Positions 1 through 9,648 are shown, counted from the stretch's first letter. The stretch is 64,000 nucleotides of DNA from Pseudomonas sp. KU43P (GCF_033095865.1 NZ_AP019365.1:1585501-1649500), one strand, 5' to 3'. The notes: generated by a model not told the origin, from the letters alone. Made by a program: numbers and translations.

Positions 1-797
1 TCGTGGATGCTCTGGGCGAAGCCGCCGATGGTGGCGGGCTTGGCCTTCATGGCCATGCCGGTGATGCGTTCGAACAGGGTGGCGGAGAGGATCAGGTCGG
101 TCTTCTTGCCGGCCTGGTCCAGCAAGTGGGCACGGACCATGCGCAGCACCAGTTCGAAAGCGGTGCCGATGAACAGCCCGGCGACCAGCATCCATAGGGT
201 CGACAGCGCCTGATTGGGCACCACACGGTCGTAGGTCTGCATGACGAACAGCGGCACCATCAGGCCCAGCAGGTTGATCAGCAGGCTGGCCAGCAGTGCG
301 TCGCCGTACAGCCAGCGAGAATGGCGCAGGGTGTCGCGGAACCAGGCGTCGACCCGTGGCAGCAGCGGCGCGCGCAGGTTCTCCAGGGTATGCCGAGGCC
401 GTGCGAACAGGGCGTGGCCGCTGTAGGCCTGGGCCAGCGCTTCGCGCTCGAGCCACTGCTCGCCGCCGCCGGCCTCGCAGGGTAATACCAGCGCCCGGCC
501 GTCCTCGCCCCAGCGTTGCAGCACAGCGCTGCGGCCGTCGTTGAGCAGCAGCAGCACCGGCAGGTTGAGGGCAGAGATGGCATCGAGTTCACGGGCCAGT
601 ACGCGACCTTGCAGGCCGGCGCGTGCCGCCGCCCGAGGCAGCAGCTCCGGGCCCAGGCGCTGCTGGGCCAGGGGCAGACCGCTGCTGAGGCTGGCGCGGC
701 TGGCCGGGCAGCCATGCAGGCGGCACAGGATCAGTAAACCATCAAGCAGCGGGTCATCGACATCGGGGCGCGGCTGCGCACTTTGCATACTGGTCAC
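1..797 (-). CDS. lapB: LapB-type T1SS ATPase, 5' part only (cut by window edge)
   Basis: Inner-membrane ATPase/permease of a type I secretion system that exports giant RTX adhesins. About 265 codons are visible; the rest lies outside the window. Residues 1-150 form a C39-peptidase-like N-terminal domain without an obvious catalytic Cys near its start, as in adhesin exporters. Two hydrophobic segments of the ABC transmembrane domain follow (around LLINLLGLMVPLFVMQTYDR and WMLVAGLFIGTAFELVLRM). The nucleotide-binding domain is not in view. I chose the GTG at 797 because a GGAG (807-810) sits 9 nt upstream; the ATG at 788 is the alternative. It starts 65 bp after the TolC-like gene on the same strand, so the two are probably cotranscribed. 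The family is clear; the Lap assignment rests on the neighbouring adhesin. Confidence 0.85.
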   Translation of the reverse strand, partial: MTSMQSAQPRPDVDDPLLDGLLILCRLHGCPASRASLSSGLPLAQQRLGPELLPRAAARAGLQGRVLARELDAISALNLPVLLLLNDGRSAVLQRWGEDGRALVLPCEAGGGEQWLEREALAQAYSGHALFARPRHTLENLRAPLLPRVDAWFRDTLRHSRWLYGDALLASLLINLLGLMVPLFVMQTYDRVVPNQALSTLWMLVAGLFIGTAFELVLRMVRAHLLDQAGKKTDLILSATLFERITGMAMKAKPATIGGFAQSIH

Positions 798-862
798 GAT
801 GAACTACTCCCGCCTCGGTGGATGGGGTGACGCCTGGCGTCCGTGCCAGCTGCGCGCGGCGC

Positions 863-2236
863 TCAGCGCATGTCGGGCAGCTTCGCCTGGTTGCGTACTT
901 CACTTTGGGCAATGGCTTCCGGCGGCAGTGAAACGCGCTGCTTGCTCAGCAGCTCGCCCATGGTCGCCAGTACCCGGTACATCGAATATTCCTCGGTGTA
1001 GCGCACCTCGGTGTAGCGGCGGTTGGCGTTGTACAGCTCGTTTTCACTGTCGAGCACGTCGAGCAGGGTGCGTTGGCCGAGGCCGAACTGGTCCTGGTAG
1101 GCGGCGCGCACGCGCTGGGTGGTTTCGGCGTATTCGCGTGCGGTCGGGGTTTGCTTGCGCGCGTTGTTCATGGCGTTCCAGGCCAGGCTGAGGTTCTCGG
1201 TCAGCTCGCGCAGGGCATTGTTGCGGATGTCCATGGCCTGGTTGATCTTGTGCGCGTCGGATTGCAGGCGCGCCTTGTCGCTACCACCGCGGAACAGGTT
1301 GTAGCTAAGCTCCACGCCGGCCTGCCAATCGTTGTTGCTGTGGCCTTTCTCGCCGCCGATGTTGTTGTTGGCACCGGTCGCCAGTACCGCATCCAGGCGC
1401 GGGTAGAAGGGCGACTTGGCTACTTCGTACTGTTGTTCGGCGGCGTTGACGTCGGCCTGGGCCGATTTGAGGTAGGGGTTGTTTTCCAGCATGCCCTGGC
1501 GTGCCAGGTCCAGGCCGGTGGGCACTTCGCCTTTGATCGTGACCGGGGTTTCCAGCTCATCGGGCATGCGCCCGACCACGCTGTAGAAGTTGGCCTCGGC
1601 GTCGGCCAGGTCGACTTCGGCGGTGTCCAGGTTGTTTTCCGCCAGGGCACGGCGGGCACGGGACTGGTCGAGGTCAGCGGTACTGCCGACGCCGCGTTCG
1701 CTGCGCAGGCCGATCTGGTCGTTGACCCGCAGGTGGGCTTGCAGGTTGTTCTTGGCCAGGGTCACCAGCTCGCGGCGCTTGAGCACTTCGAGGTACACCT
1801 CGATGGCGCGCAGGGCCACGGTTTCGGCGGTGGCCTGGGTGTAGTAGGCGCGCGAATTGGCAACAGCTTCGGTACGGCCAACCTCATTGGGGGTGTTGAA
1901 GCCGTCGAACAGCATCTGCCGCAGGCGCAGCTCCGACTGGGTGTAGTTGAGGGTTTCCTTGTTGTGGTTGGAGGTGCCGTCGGGGTTGAAGCCGCGGGTG
2001 TTGATGTTGTCCGAGCGTTGCCGGCCATAACCCGCTACCAGGTCGACCGATGGGTAGTAACCGCCACGCGCGAATTTCACATCTTCGTCGGCCGACAACC
2101 GGCTGTTACGGCTCGCACTGATCTCCGGGTGATGGTCCACGGCATTCTGGACCGCTTCATTGAGTGACATCGCCTGAACATTGGCGCACGCGATGGCCAA
2201 CAGGATTGCGCTGGTGAGGGGGTTGATCACGCGCAT
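863..2236 (-). CDS. lapE: TolC-family outer-membrane channel of adhesin T1SS (LapE/AggA-like)
   Basis: Outer-membrane efflux channel that should complete the type I exporter with the LapB-type ATPase downstream. The 457-residue length is normal for TolC proteins. A signal peptide is visible (MRVINPLTSAILLAIACANVQA, probable cleavage after residue 22), followed by SLNEAVQNAVDHHPEI, the usual start of the first outer-membrane-efflux repeat. The second repeat lies in the C-terminal half (ELTENLSLAWNAMNNAR), and GQRTLLDVLDSENELYNANR is the classic TolC coiled-coil signature. The start has a good ribosome site (AGGGAGAAG). It reads away from the adhesin gene across a shared AT-rich region. From memory, the P. 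putida KT2440 orthologue (aggA/lapE) also lies near recQ. The family is certain; the symbol is likely. Confidence 0.88.
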   Translation of the reverse strand: MRVINPLTSAILLAIACANVQAMSLNEAVQNAVDHHPEISASRNSRLSADEDVKFARGGYYPSVDLVAGYGRQRSDNINTRGFNPDGTSNHNKETLNYTQSELRLRQMLFDGFNTPNEVGRTEAVANSRAYYTQATAETVALRAIEVYLEVLKRRELVTLAKNNLQAHLRVNDQIGLRSERGVGSTADLDQSRARRALAENNLDTAEVDLADAEANFYSVVGRMPDELETPVTIKGEVPTGLDLARQGMLENNPYLKSAQADVNAAEQQYEVAKSPFYPRLDAVLATGANNNIGGEKGHSNNDWQAGVELSYNLFRGGSDKARLQSDAHKINQAMDIRNNALRELTENLSLAWNAMNNARKQTPTAREYAETTQRVRAAYQDQFGLGQRTLLDVLDSENELYNANRRYTEVRYTEEYSMYRVLATMGELLSKQRVSLPPEAIAQSEVRNQAKLPDMR

Positions 2237-2697
2237 GGGGTACTTCTCCCTGGTCTCAAAATGATCCTGCTAATCGTCAAAAAAGTGACGATAAATGTTG
2301 TGCAAACCGTTTCATGTTTGTAACAACAGAGCTAAGAACATTTAACGCGCGAACTAAGAAGATTTTTTCATAAAGCCTATGCGAAAAAAAACTTATGCGG
2401 ACTATCGAAACCAAGACATTGTTTCATTCAGGCAAATTTGAACGCCGCTGCAGGACGCGGTTTTCAAGCTTCCGGGAGAGTTCCAGAATTTTTACGGCTA
2501 AGGATGCGGGATGAAGAGGTGAAAGCGGAATTTGGCGACAAAAATTTGGCAATAGTTGATGGCCAAATTACATTATTACTATCGCCAAAGTAGCTTGAGA
2601 GAACGATTCTCACCGTTGAGACAGTACTCCAGGCGCTGAGCCCCCACCCGCGATGTCGTTAGCTGATAAGCGAATCGGTAAGGGGAGGCGTGCGCTC
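2237..2697. promoter_or_regulatory. AT-rich divergent promoter region between lapE and adhesin gene
   Basis: 460 bp without a gene, much more AT-rich than its surroundings. It must hold the promoters for lapE (leftward) and the adhesin gene (rightward). Near the adhesin side, AATTTGGC occurs at 2529-2536 and 2543-2550 (14-bp period). An inverted copy, GCCAAAT, lies at 2562-2568, so ATTTGGC-N11-GCCAAAT forms a candidate operator; GCCAAA recurs at 2584-2589. I see no confident -35/-10 pair. The regulator cannot be named from sequence; FleQ or AmrZ-type control of adhesins is a reasonable guess only. Confidence 0.5.
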
Positions 2698-5600
2698 ATG
2701 GCTAAACTAGTCGGTGTGGTCAGCAAGGTGGTTGGTCAGGTCTTCGCCGTTGCCGGCGATGGTAGCCGCCGCCCCTTGATCGAAGGTGACCGTCTGTTCG
2801 CGGGTGAACAATTGCAGACCGGCGCAGCTGGCGCGGTGGCCGTGCACCTGCAGAGCGGCGCCGAGCTGACACTGGGGCGCGACAGCAGCCTGCAGATGAC
2901 CCCGGACCTGTTGGCCGGCCAGGCCCCCCATGCACACACCCAGGATGGCCCTCCGAGCGATGCGCAACTGAGTGATGTGGCGCGTCTCCAGGAAGCGATC
3001 GCTGCCGGTGCCGACCCCAGCGAGGCCGGCGAAGCAACGGCTGCGGGGCCCAACGGTGGCAGTGCCCCCGGCGCGCTGGGCGGCGGACACAGCTTTGTCA
3101 TGCTGACCGAAGTGGCGGATCGGGTCGACCCACAGGTGGGCTTCCCTACTGCCGGTTTCAATGCCATCCCCGAGCTTGCCCATCGTGAGATTGGTGGTCT
3201 GCAGAACGATAATGGCCGAGGCCTGCCAGGGGAGGGCATAGACCCTGTCGATCCCAATCCGCCCGTCGACCCGAATCCTCCGGTCGATCCCAATCCCCCG
3301 GTCGATCCCAAACCGCCCATAGACCCCAACCCGCCCGTGGACCCCAACCCACCCGTCGATCCGAATCCACCGGTCGACGAGAACCATCCGGTTGAGCTGC
3401 ACGGGCTGTCGCTTGACCCTGGCGATCCGGGGCTGGACGAGGCAAACCTGCCCCAGGGCTCGGCAAGCAACCCGGCAGCCTTGACCCAGCACGGCAGTTT
3501 CACCGTGGTGGCGCCGGACGGCGTGTTCAACCTGAGTGTGGGCGGTATCAACGTGGTGACCGCGGGCGTGGTCACGGGGGTTGGCCAGTCGATCACCACG
3601 GGCTTGGGCAATACGCTGACCATCACCGGCTACAATCCGGCCACCGGTGTGGTGACCTACAGCTACACCCTCACGGGTGCCGAGCAGCATGCCGACGCCG
3701 CGGGTACCAACTCCCTGCATGAAAACCTGCCGGTCATGGTCAGCGACACCGATGGCGATGCAGCCCAGGGTACGCTGGTCGTCACCATTCGTGATGACGT
3801 GCCCAGGGCGGTGGACGACAGCAACCCGACTACCGCCAGCGAACAGCACACCGAGTTGACTGGCAATGTGCTCGCCAATGACATCCAGGGCGCCGACCGC
3901 GTGCCGGGCGGCCCGGTCATCGCCGGTACCTACACCGGTACCTACGGAACCCTGGTGTTGGCAGCTGACGGCTCCTACACCTACACCCTCAACAGCAACG
4001 ACCCTGATTTCAAGAACCTGGGCGGTGGTGGCCATGGGGTGGAAACCTTCACCTACACGATCAAGGACGCCGACGGCGACACCAGCAGCGCGACCCTGAC
4101 CCTGAACATCAGCAACCTGAACGACCCCGTGCACCTTGACGGCCTGGACGCGCAGGGCGGCAACCTCACCGTCTACGAAAAGAACCTGCATGACGGCAGT
4201 GCCCCCGATGCCGGCGCGCTGACCCAGCAAGGCACATTCAAGGTGACAGCGCCGGACGGCCTGCAGAGCCTGACTGTGGGCGGCATCAGTGTGGTCAGTG
4301 GCGGTGTAGCGGCGGGCTTCCCGCAGTCGGTCGTCACGCCCGAAGGCAACACCCTGACGATCACCGGCTATAACCCGAGCACCGGCGAGGTGAGCTACAG
4401 CTACACCCTGGTAGACAACGAGCAGCACCCTTCCGGCCAGGGCAGCAACAGCATCAGCGAGCACTTCCAGGTGGTGGCTCAGGACGTCGACGGCAGCACG
4501 GCCAGCGGCAATCTGCACGTCACCATCGTCGATGACCTGCCCACGGCCAACAGCGATGAAGTCAGCGTGGCCAAGGGCGATGTGGTGCGCGGCAACGTGA
4601 TGTACAACGACGTGGTCGGTGCCGATGTTCGCGCGGACGGCCATTACGTGGTTGGCGTACGTGCCGGCAACGACACTTCGACCTCGGCCGTCGGCCAGCT
4701 CAACACCCAGGTCAACGGCCAGTACGGCTACCTGACCATCGATGCCCAGGGCAACGCCGAGTATCACTCCAACCCCAACGTCGTGTCGCCACGCGATGCC
4801 ACAGACACCTTCGTCTACACCATTCGCGATGCCGATGGCGACGAGAGCACCACCACCATCACCATCAACGTGCACAACGGTTTGATGGCGTGCGAAGACC
4901 GTGATGTCACCGTGTATGAAAAGGCCCTGGACCTGCAGAAGGACGGCAACGACCTGGCCGGTGGCACGGTGGTCGGCAGCGACCCTGGCTCAACCCACGA
5001 AACGGCTTCCGGGACGCTGGTCGGCTCGGCCAGTGGCGGCGTCGGGGCGCTGACCTACAGCCTGGTCGGCAATGCCACGGGGCAGTACGGGCAGATCCAT
5101 CTGAACGCCGATGGCTCCTACACCTACACCCTGACCTCACCGGCCAACTCGACGCCCCCTGCCAACGATGGGCCGAACACGGTCACCGAAACCTTCACCT
5201 ACCAGGTGCACGACTCGGTCGGCAATTCGACCACCAGCACCATCGTCATCACCATCGTCGACGATGTGCCGACGGCCCATTGCGATTACGCCAGCGTGGC
5301 CAAGGGCGATGTGGTGCGCGGCAACGTGATGTACAACGACGTGGTCGGTGCCGATGTTCGCGCGGACGGCCATTACGTGGTTGGCGTACGTGCCGGCAAC
5401 GACACTTCGACCTCGGCCGTCGGCCAGCTCAACACCCAGGTCAACGGCCAGTACGGCTACCTGACCATCGACGCCCAGGGCAACGCCGAGTACCACTCCA
5501 ACCCCAACGTCGTGTCGCCACGCGATGCCACAGACACCTTCGTCTACACCATTCGCGATGCCGATGGCGACGAGAGCACCACCACCATCACCATCAACGT

Positions 5601-8600
5601 GCACAACGGTTTGATGGCGTGCGAAGACCGTGATGTCACCGTGTATGAAAAGGCCCTGGACCTGCAGAAGGACGGCAACGACCTGGCCGGTGGCACGGTG
5701 GTCGGCAGCGACCCTGGCTCAACCCACGAAACGGCTTCCGGGACGCTGGTCGGCTCGGCCAGTGGCGGCGTCGGGGCGCTGACCTACAGCCTGGTCGGCA
5801 ATGCCACGGGGCAGTACGGGCAGATCCATCTGAACGCCGATGGCTCCTACACCTACACCCTGACCTCACCGGCCAACTCGACGCCCCCTGCCAACGATGG
5901 GCCGAACACGGTCACCGAAACCTTCACCTACCAAGTGCACGACTCGGTCGGCAATTCGACCACCAGCACCATCGTCATCACCATCGTCGACGATGTGCCG
6001 ACGGCCCATTGCGATTACGCCAGCGTGGCCAAGGGCGATGTGGTGCGTGGCAACGTGATGTACAACGACGTGGTCGGTGCCGATGTTCGCGCGGACGGCC
6101 ATTACGTGGTCGGCGTGCGTGCCGGCAACGACACTTCGACCTCGGCCGTCGGCCAGCTCAACACCCAGGTCAACGGCCAGTACGGCTACCTGACCATCGA
6201 CGCCCAGGGCAACGCCGAGTATCACTCCAACCCCAACGTCGTGTCGCCACGCGATGCCACAGACACCTTCGTCTACACCATTCGCGATGCCGATGGCGAC
6301 GAAAGTACGGCAACCATCACCGTCAATGTGCGCAGCGCCTTGATGGCCTGCGAGGACCATGACGTCACCGTTCACGAAAAGGCGCTGGACCTTCACAAGG
6401 ATGGCAACGACCTGGCAGCGGGTAGTGTCACCGGCAGTGATCCAGGTTCCACCCAGGAAACGGCTTCCGGCAGCTTGGTCGGTTCCACCAGCGGCGGCGT
6501 CGGGGCGCTGACCTACAGCCTGGTCGGCAACGCCGTAGGCCAATATGGGCAGATCCATCTGAATGCCGACGGCTCCTACACCTATACCCTGACTTCACCT
6601 GCCGACTCGACGCACCATGCCAACGATGGGCCGAACACAGTCAGCGAAACCTTCACCTACCAGGTGCAGGATTCGCAGGGCCATTCGACCACCAGCACCA
6701 TCGTCATCACCATCGTCGACGACGTGCCGACAGCCAACAGCGATTATGTCAGTGTCGGCAAGGGCGACGTGGTGCGCGGTAACGTGATGTACAACGACGA
6801 GGTAGGCGCAGATGTCCGCAGCGATGGCCAGTATGTGGTCGGCGTGCGCGCCGGCAGCGATACCTCCACTTCGGCGATCGGCCAGCTCAACACCCAGGTA
6901 CACGGCCAATACGGTTACCTGACCATCGATGCCCAGGGCAACGCCGAGTATCACTCCAACCCCAATGCCGTGGCGCCGCGCGATGCGCTCGACAGCTTCG
7001 TCTACACCATCCGTGATGCCGATGGCGACGAGAGCACCACGACCGTCACCATCAACGTGCACACCCACTCGCTGCAGCCGTGCACCGACGGTGGCGTCAA
7101 GGTGTACGAGAACGCCCTGGACCTGTACAAGGACGGCAACGACCTGGCCGCAGGCACCGTTACCGGCAGTGACCCGACCTCGCCGCGCGAGACTGCCAGT
7201 GGCAGCCTGGTGGGGCAGGTCGCCGGTGGCGTTGGCGCATTGACCTACACCTTGGTCGGCAATGCCGTAGGCCATTACGGTGAAATGCACCTGAACGCGG
7301 ACGGCTCCTACACCTACACCTTGACCTCGCCGGCCAATTCACCGACGCACGCCAACGACGGTGCCAATACCGTGACCGAAGCGTTCACCTACCGGGTGGA
7401 GGACACGGTGGGCAACTGGACCACCAGCACCGTGACCATCACCATCGTCGACGATGTGCCGCAGGCCCATTGCGACTACGTCAGCGTGGGCAAGGGCGAC
7501 GTGGTGCGTGGCAACGTGATGCATAACGACGTGGTCGGGGCGGACACCTTGAGCGACGGAGCCTACGTGGTCGGCGTGCGTGCAGGCCACGACACCTCCA
7601 CTTCGGCTATTGGCCACCTTGGGGCCCCTGTCTACGGCCAGTACGGCTACCTGACCATCGACGCCCAGGGCAACGCCGAATACCACGCCAACCCCAATGC
7701 CGTGGCGCCGCGCGACGCGCTCGACAGTTTTGTGTACACCATCCGTGATGGTGATGGCGACGAGAGCACGGCGACCGTTACCATCAATGTCCACGATCAC
7801 TCGCTGAACCCTTGTGGGGATGGTGGCGTGGCTGTGTACGAGAAAGCCCTGGACCTGAATCAGGATGGCCACGACCTGGTACCCGGCAGCGTTACCGGCA
7901 GCCAGCCTTGCTCCACCGCAGAAACCGCTTCGGGCAGCCTGGTCGGGCAGGTCGGTGGTGGGGTGGGTGCGCTGACCTACACCCTAGTCGGCAATGCCAT
8001 AGGCCAGTACGGGCAGATCCACCTGAATGCCGATGGCTCCTATACCTACACCCTGACGTCACCGGCGAACTCGCCGGTGCATGGCAACGACGGTGCGAAT
8101 ACGGTGACGGAATCGTTCATCTACCGGGTTGAGGACACGGTAGGCAACTGGACCACCAGTACCGTCAACATCACCATCGTCGATGACGTGCCGCAGGCCC
8201 ATTGCGATTTTGCAAGTGTCGCCAAGGGTGACGAAGTGCGTGGCAATGTACTGGTCAACGACGTGATCGGCGCAGATGTGCCAAGCCACTGTGGCTATGT
8301 GGTCGGAGTGCGAGCCGGTGGCGACACTTCCACCTCGGCCATCGGCCAACTGGGTACCCACGTGAGCGGGCAGTACGGCTACTTGACCCTGGATGCCCGA
8401 GGCAATGCGGTGTACCACTCCGACCCCAATGTCGCCGCACCGCGCGATGCGATCGATAAATTCGTCTACACCATCCGCGATGGCGATGGTGACGAAAGCA
8501 CCACTACCATCACCATCAACGTGCATGACAACTCGATCGCGGAATGTGGCTATGGCCGAGCGCAGGAGCCTCGGACGGTGGATCGGAGTGCGTTCACCCT

Positions 8601-9648
8601 CGATGCCAGCAGCATGACTGCCGCGCTGGTGGTGCTGGGCTACCTGGGGGCGATGGGCAGCGCCCAGGGCAACAGTGAGCAGGTGCTCAACATCAGCCTG
8701 CATAAAGGCGAAACCTTGCAGTTGAACCACGATGCGCACGACGGCAACTTGCTGATGGAGTGGAAAGACTCGGCTGGCAGCTACCAGGCCATTGCCGCTG
8801 GCGACAGCATTACGGCCAGCCATGACGGGGTCTACAGCATTCACCTGAGCAACCCGGGCGCTGCGGAAAGCTACAAGCTGGGCCTGGTGCTCGACTACGC
8901 CGATGCGCAACAACCGGCTGCGCATGACAAGGGAAGCGATGACCATGGCGCTGCGGGCCTCTCCAGCCTGGTGGATGTCGCTTCGCTGGAAGGCCATGAG
9001 TCCGCAGGCCACCTGGACCATGACACGGCCAACTTCGCCCAGGCCAAGGGCGCGGTCACCATCGACCTCGGCCATGAAGGGGCGCAGGACACGGGGGGAG
9101 CAGGTATCCAGACCTTGAATGGTATCCATAACCTGGTCGGCTCCGACTACGGCGACACCTTGATTGGTGATAGTGGCGACAACGTGCTCGAGGGTGGCAA
9201 GGGCAACGATGTGCTCAAGGGAGGGGATGGCAACGACATCCTGATCGGTGGGCCAGGCAACGATACGCTGACTGGCGGCAACGGCAATGACACCTTCGTC
9301 TGGCAGAAGGGAGACAGTGGGCATGACACGGTCACTGACTTCACCCCGGGCAGTGACAAACTCGACCTGTCGCAGCTACTGCAAGGCGAGCATGCCACGG
9401 CAGCCACGCTGGATGATTACCTGCACTTCAAGGTCAGTGGTACGGGCACCAATGTGGTATCCACTATCGAGGTCGCCAGTGCGCCGGGCGCGGCACCGAT
9501 CCAGACCATCGACCTGGCGGGGGTCGATCTGGCCCAGCATTATGGCGTGACGGCGGGGGCGGGTGGGGTGATATCGGCGGGGCATGACACGGCGACGATC
9601 ATCAATGGGATGCTCAATGATCATTCGTTGAAGGTTGATACGGTATGA
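2698..9648 (+). CDS. LapA-like RTX biofilm adhesin with VCBS-type repeats (2316 aa)
   Basis: Large type I-secreted surface adhesin. Order of parts: an N-terminal LapA-type retention module (residues 1-110, VVGQVFAVAGDGSRRPLIEG and DRLFAGEQLQTG); a TAAG at residues 114-117 that fits the LapG protease site; a (VDPNPP)8 linker; two VCBS/Bap-type units; five full and one partial long tandem repeats (4543-8535); a hydrophobic patch (AALVVLGYLGAMG); about four GGxGND RTX calcium motifs (9180-9300); and a C-terminal secretion region. The ATG at 2698 is preferred over 2653: it has GGGGAGG 9 nt upstream, and LapA proteins start this way. It is far shorter than classical LapA (over 8000 residues in KT2440) and closer to MapA/Bap-size adhesins. 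It faces the lapE-lapB exporter genes divergently, so these probably secrete it. LapG/LapD control is inferred from the cleavage site; lapD and lapG are not in the window. Confidence 0.9.
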   Translation: MAKLVGVVSKVVGQVFAVAGDGSRRPLIEGDRLFAGEQLQTGAAGAVAVHLQSGAELTLGRDSSLQMTPDLLAGQAPHAHTQDGPPSDAQLSDVARLQEAIAAGADPSEAGEATAAGPNGGSAPGALGGGHSFVMLTEVADRVDPQVGFPTAGFNAIPELAHREIGGLQNDNGRGLPGEGIDPVDPNPPVDPNPPVDPNPPVDPKPPIDPNPPVDPNPPVDPNPPVDENHPVELHGLSLDPGDPGLDEANLPQGSASNPAALTQHGSFTVVAPDGVFNLSVGGINVVTAGVVTGVGQSITTGLGNTLTITGYNPATGVVTYSYTLTGAEQHADAAGTNSLHENLPVMVSDTDGDAAQGTLVVTIRDDVPRAVDDSNPTTASEQHTELTGNVLANDIQGADRVPGGPVIAGTYTGTYGTLVLAADGSYTYTLNSNDPDFKNLGGGGHGVETFTYTIKDADGDTSSATLTLNISNLNDPVHLDGLDAQGGNLTVYEKNLHDGSAPDAGALTQQGTFKVTAPDGLQSLTVGGISVVSGGVAAGFPQSVVTPEGNTLTITGYNPSTGEVSYSYTLVDNEQHPSGQGSNSISEHFQVVAQDVDGSTASGNLHVTIVDDLPTANSDEVSVAKGDVVRGNVMYNDVVGADVRADGHYVVGVRAGNDTSTSAVGQLNTQVNGQYGYLTIDAQGNAEYHSNPNVVSPRDATDTFVYTIRDADGDESTTTITINVHNGLMACEDRDVTVYEKALDLQKDGNDLAGGTVVGSDPGSTHETASGTLVGSASGGVGALTYSLVGNATGQYGQIHLNADGSYTYTLTSPANSTPPANDGPNTVTETFTYQVHDSVGNSTTSTIVITIVDDVPTAHCDYASVAKGDVVRGNVMYNDVVGADVRADGHYVVGVRAGNDTSTSAVGQLNTQVNGQYGYLTIDAQGNAEYHSNPNVVSPRDATDTFVYTIRDADGDESTTTITINVHNGLMACEDRDVTVYEKALDLQKDGNDLAGGTVVGSDPGSTHETASGTLVGSASGGVGALTYSLVGNATGQYGQIHLNADGSYTYTLTSPANSTPPANDGPNTVTETFTYQVHDSVGNSTTSTIVITIVDDVPTAHCDYASVAKGDVVRGNVMYNDVVGADVRADGHYVVGVRAGNDTSTSAVGQLNTQVNGQYGYLTIDAQGNAEYHSNPNVVSPRDATDTFVYTIRDADGDESTATITVNVRSALMACEDHDVTVHEKALDLHKDGNDLAAGSVTGSDPGSTQETASGSLVGSTSGGVGALTYSLVGNAVGQYGQIHLNADGSYTYTLTSPADSTHHANDGPNTVSETFTYQVQDSQGHSTTSTIVITIVDDVPTANSDYVSVGKGDVVRGNVMYNDEVGADVRSDGQYVVGVRAGSDTSTSAIGQLNTQVHGQYGYLTIDAQGNAEYHSNPNAVAPRDALDSFVYTIRDADGDESTTTVTINVHTHSLQPCTDGGVKVYENALDLYKDGNDLAAGTVTGSDPTSPRETASGSLVGQVAGGVGALTYTLVGNAVGHYGEMHLNADGSYTYTLTSPANSPTHANDGANTVTEAFTYRVEDTVGNWTTSTVTITIVDDVPQAHCDYVSVGKGDVVRGNVMHNDVVGADTLSDGAYVVGVRAGHDTSTSAIGHLGAPVYGQYGYLTIDAQGNAEYHANPNAVAPRDALDSFVYTIRDGDGDESTATVTINVHDHSLNPCGDGGVAVYEKALDLNQDGHDLVPGSVTGSQPCSTAETASGSLVGQVGGGVGALTYTLVGNAIGQYGQIHLNADGSYTYTLTSPANSPVHGNDGANTVTESFIYRVEDTVGNWTTSTVNITIVDDVPQAHCDFASVAKGDEVRGNVLVNDVIGADVPSHCGYVVGVRAGGDTSTSAIGQLGTHVSGQYGYLTLDARGNAVYHSDPNVAAPRDAIDKFVYTIRDGDGDESTTTITINVHDNSIAECGYGRAQEPRTVDRSAFTLDASSMTAALVVLGYLGAMGSAQGNSEQVLNISLHKGETLQLNHDAHDGNLLMEWKDSAGSYQAIAAGDSITASHDGVYSIHLSNPGAAESYKLGLVLDYADAQQPAAHDKGSDDHGAAGLSSLVDVASLEGHESAGHLDHDTANFAQAKGAVTIDLGHEGAQDTGGAGIQTLNGIHNLVGSDYGDTLIGDSGDNVLEGGKGNDVLKGGDGNDILIGGPGNDTLTGGNGNDTFVWQKGDSGHDTVTDFTPGSDKLDLSQLLQGEHATAATLDDYLHFKVSGTGTNVVSTIEVASAPGAAPIQTIDLAGVDLAQHYGVTAGAGGVISAGHDTATIINGMLNDHSLKVDTV
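3247..3390 (+). repeat. Eight 18-bp tandem repeats encoding VDPNPP linker
   Basis: Eight consecutive hexapeptide units (VDPNPP, with VDPKPP, IDPNPP and VDENHP variants) lie between the retention module and the first extracellular domain of the adhesin. The proline-rich, aspartate-bearing linker should be stiff and extended, holding the repeats away from the outer membrane. Short in-frame tandem repeats like this often change copy number. Confidence 0.85.
4543..8535 (+). repeat. Tandem 729/732-bp repeats in adhesin gene, 5.5 copies
   Basis: Unit starts are at 4543, 5272, 6001, 6730, 7462 and 8194; the last is a half copy. The first three are 729 bp, the next two 732 bp. Each unit encodes about 243 residues in two sub-domains, one with KGDVVRGNVMYNDVVGAD and one with NADGSYTYTLTSPA, each ending in a VCBS-like strand (DDVPTA, DADGDEST). 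Units 1 and 2 differ at only a few bases outside their first five codons, and unit 3 matches them closely up to about 6300. Units 4-6 have diverged. This pattern indicates recent duplication or gene conversion. Confidence 0.9.

Noticed and set aside
2653..2697. Earlier start for the adhesin (ATG 2653)
   Set aside because: It lacks a ribosome site, while ATG 2698 has GGGGAGG and matches the LapA N-terminus.
2707..4875. 722-codon open frame on the minus strand of the adhesin gene
   Set aside because: It mirrors the plus-strand codon pattern, has no start region or domain, and its repeats simply reflect the adhesin repeats. Shadow of GC-rich coding DNA.
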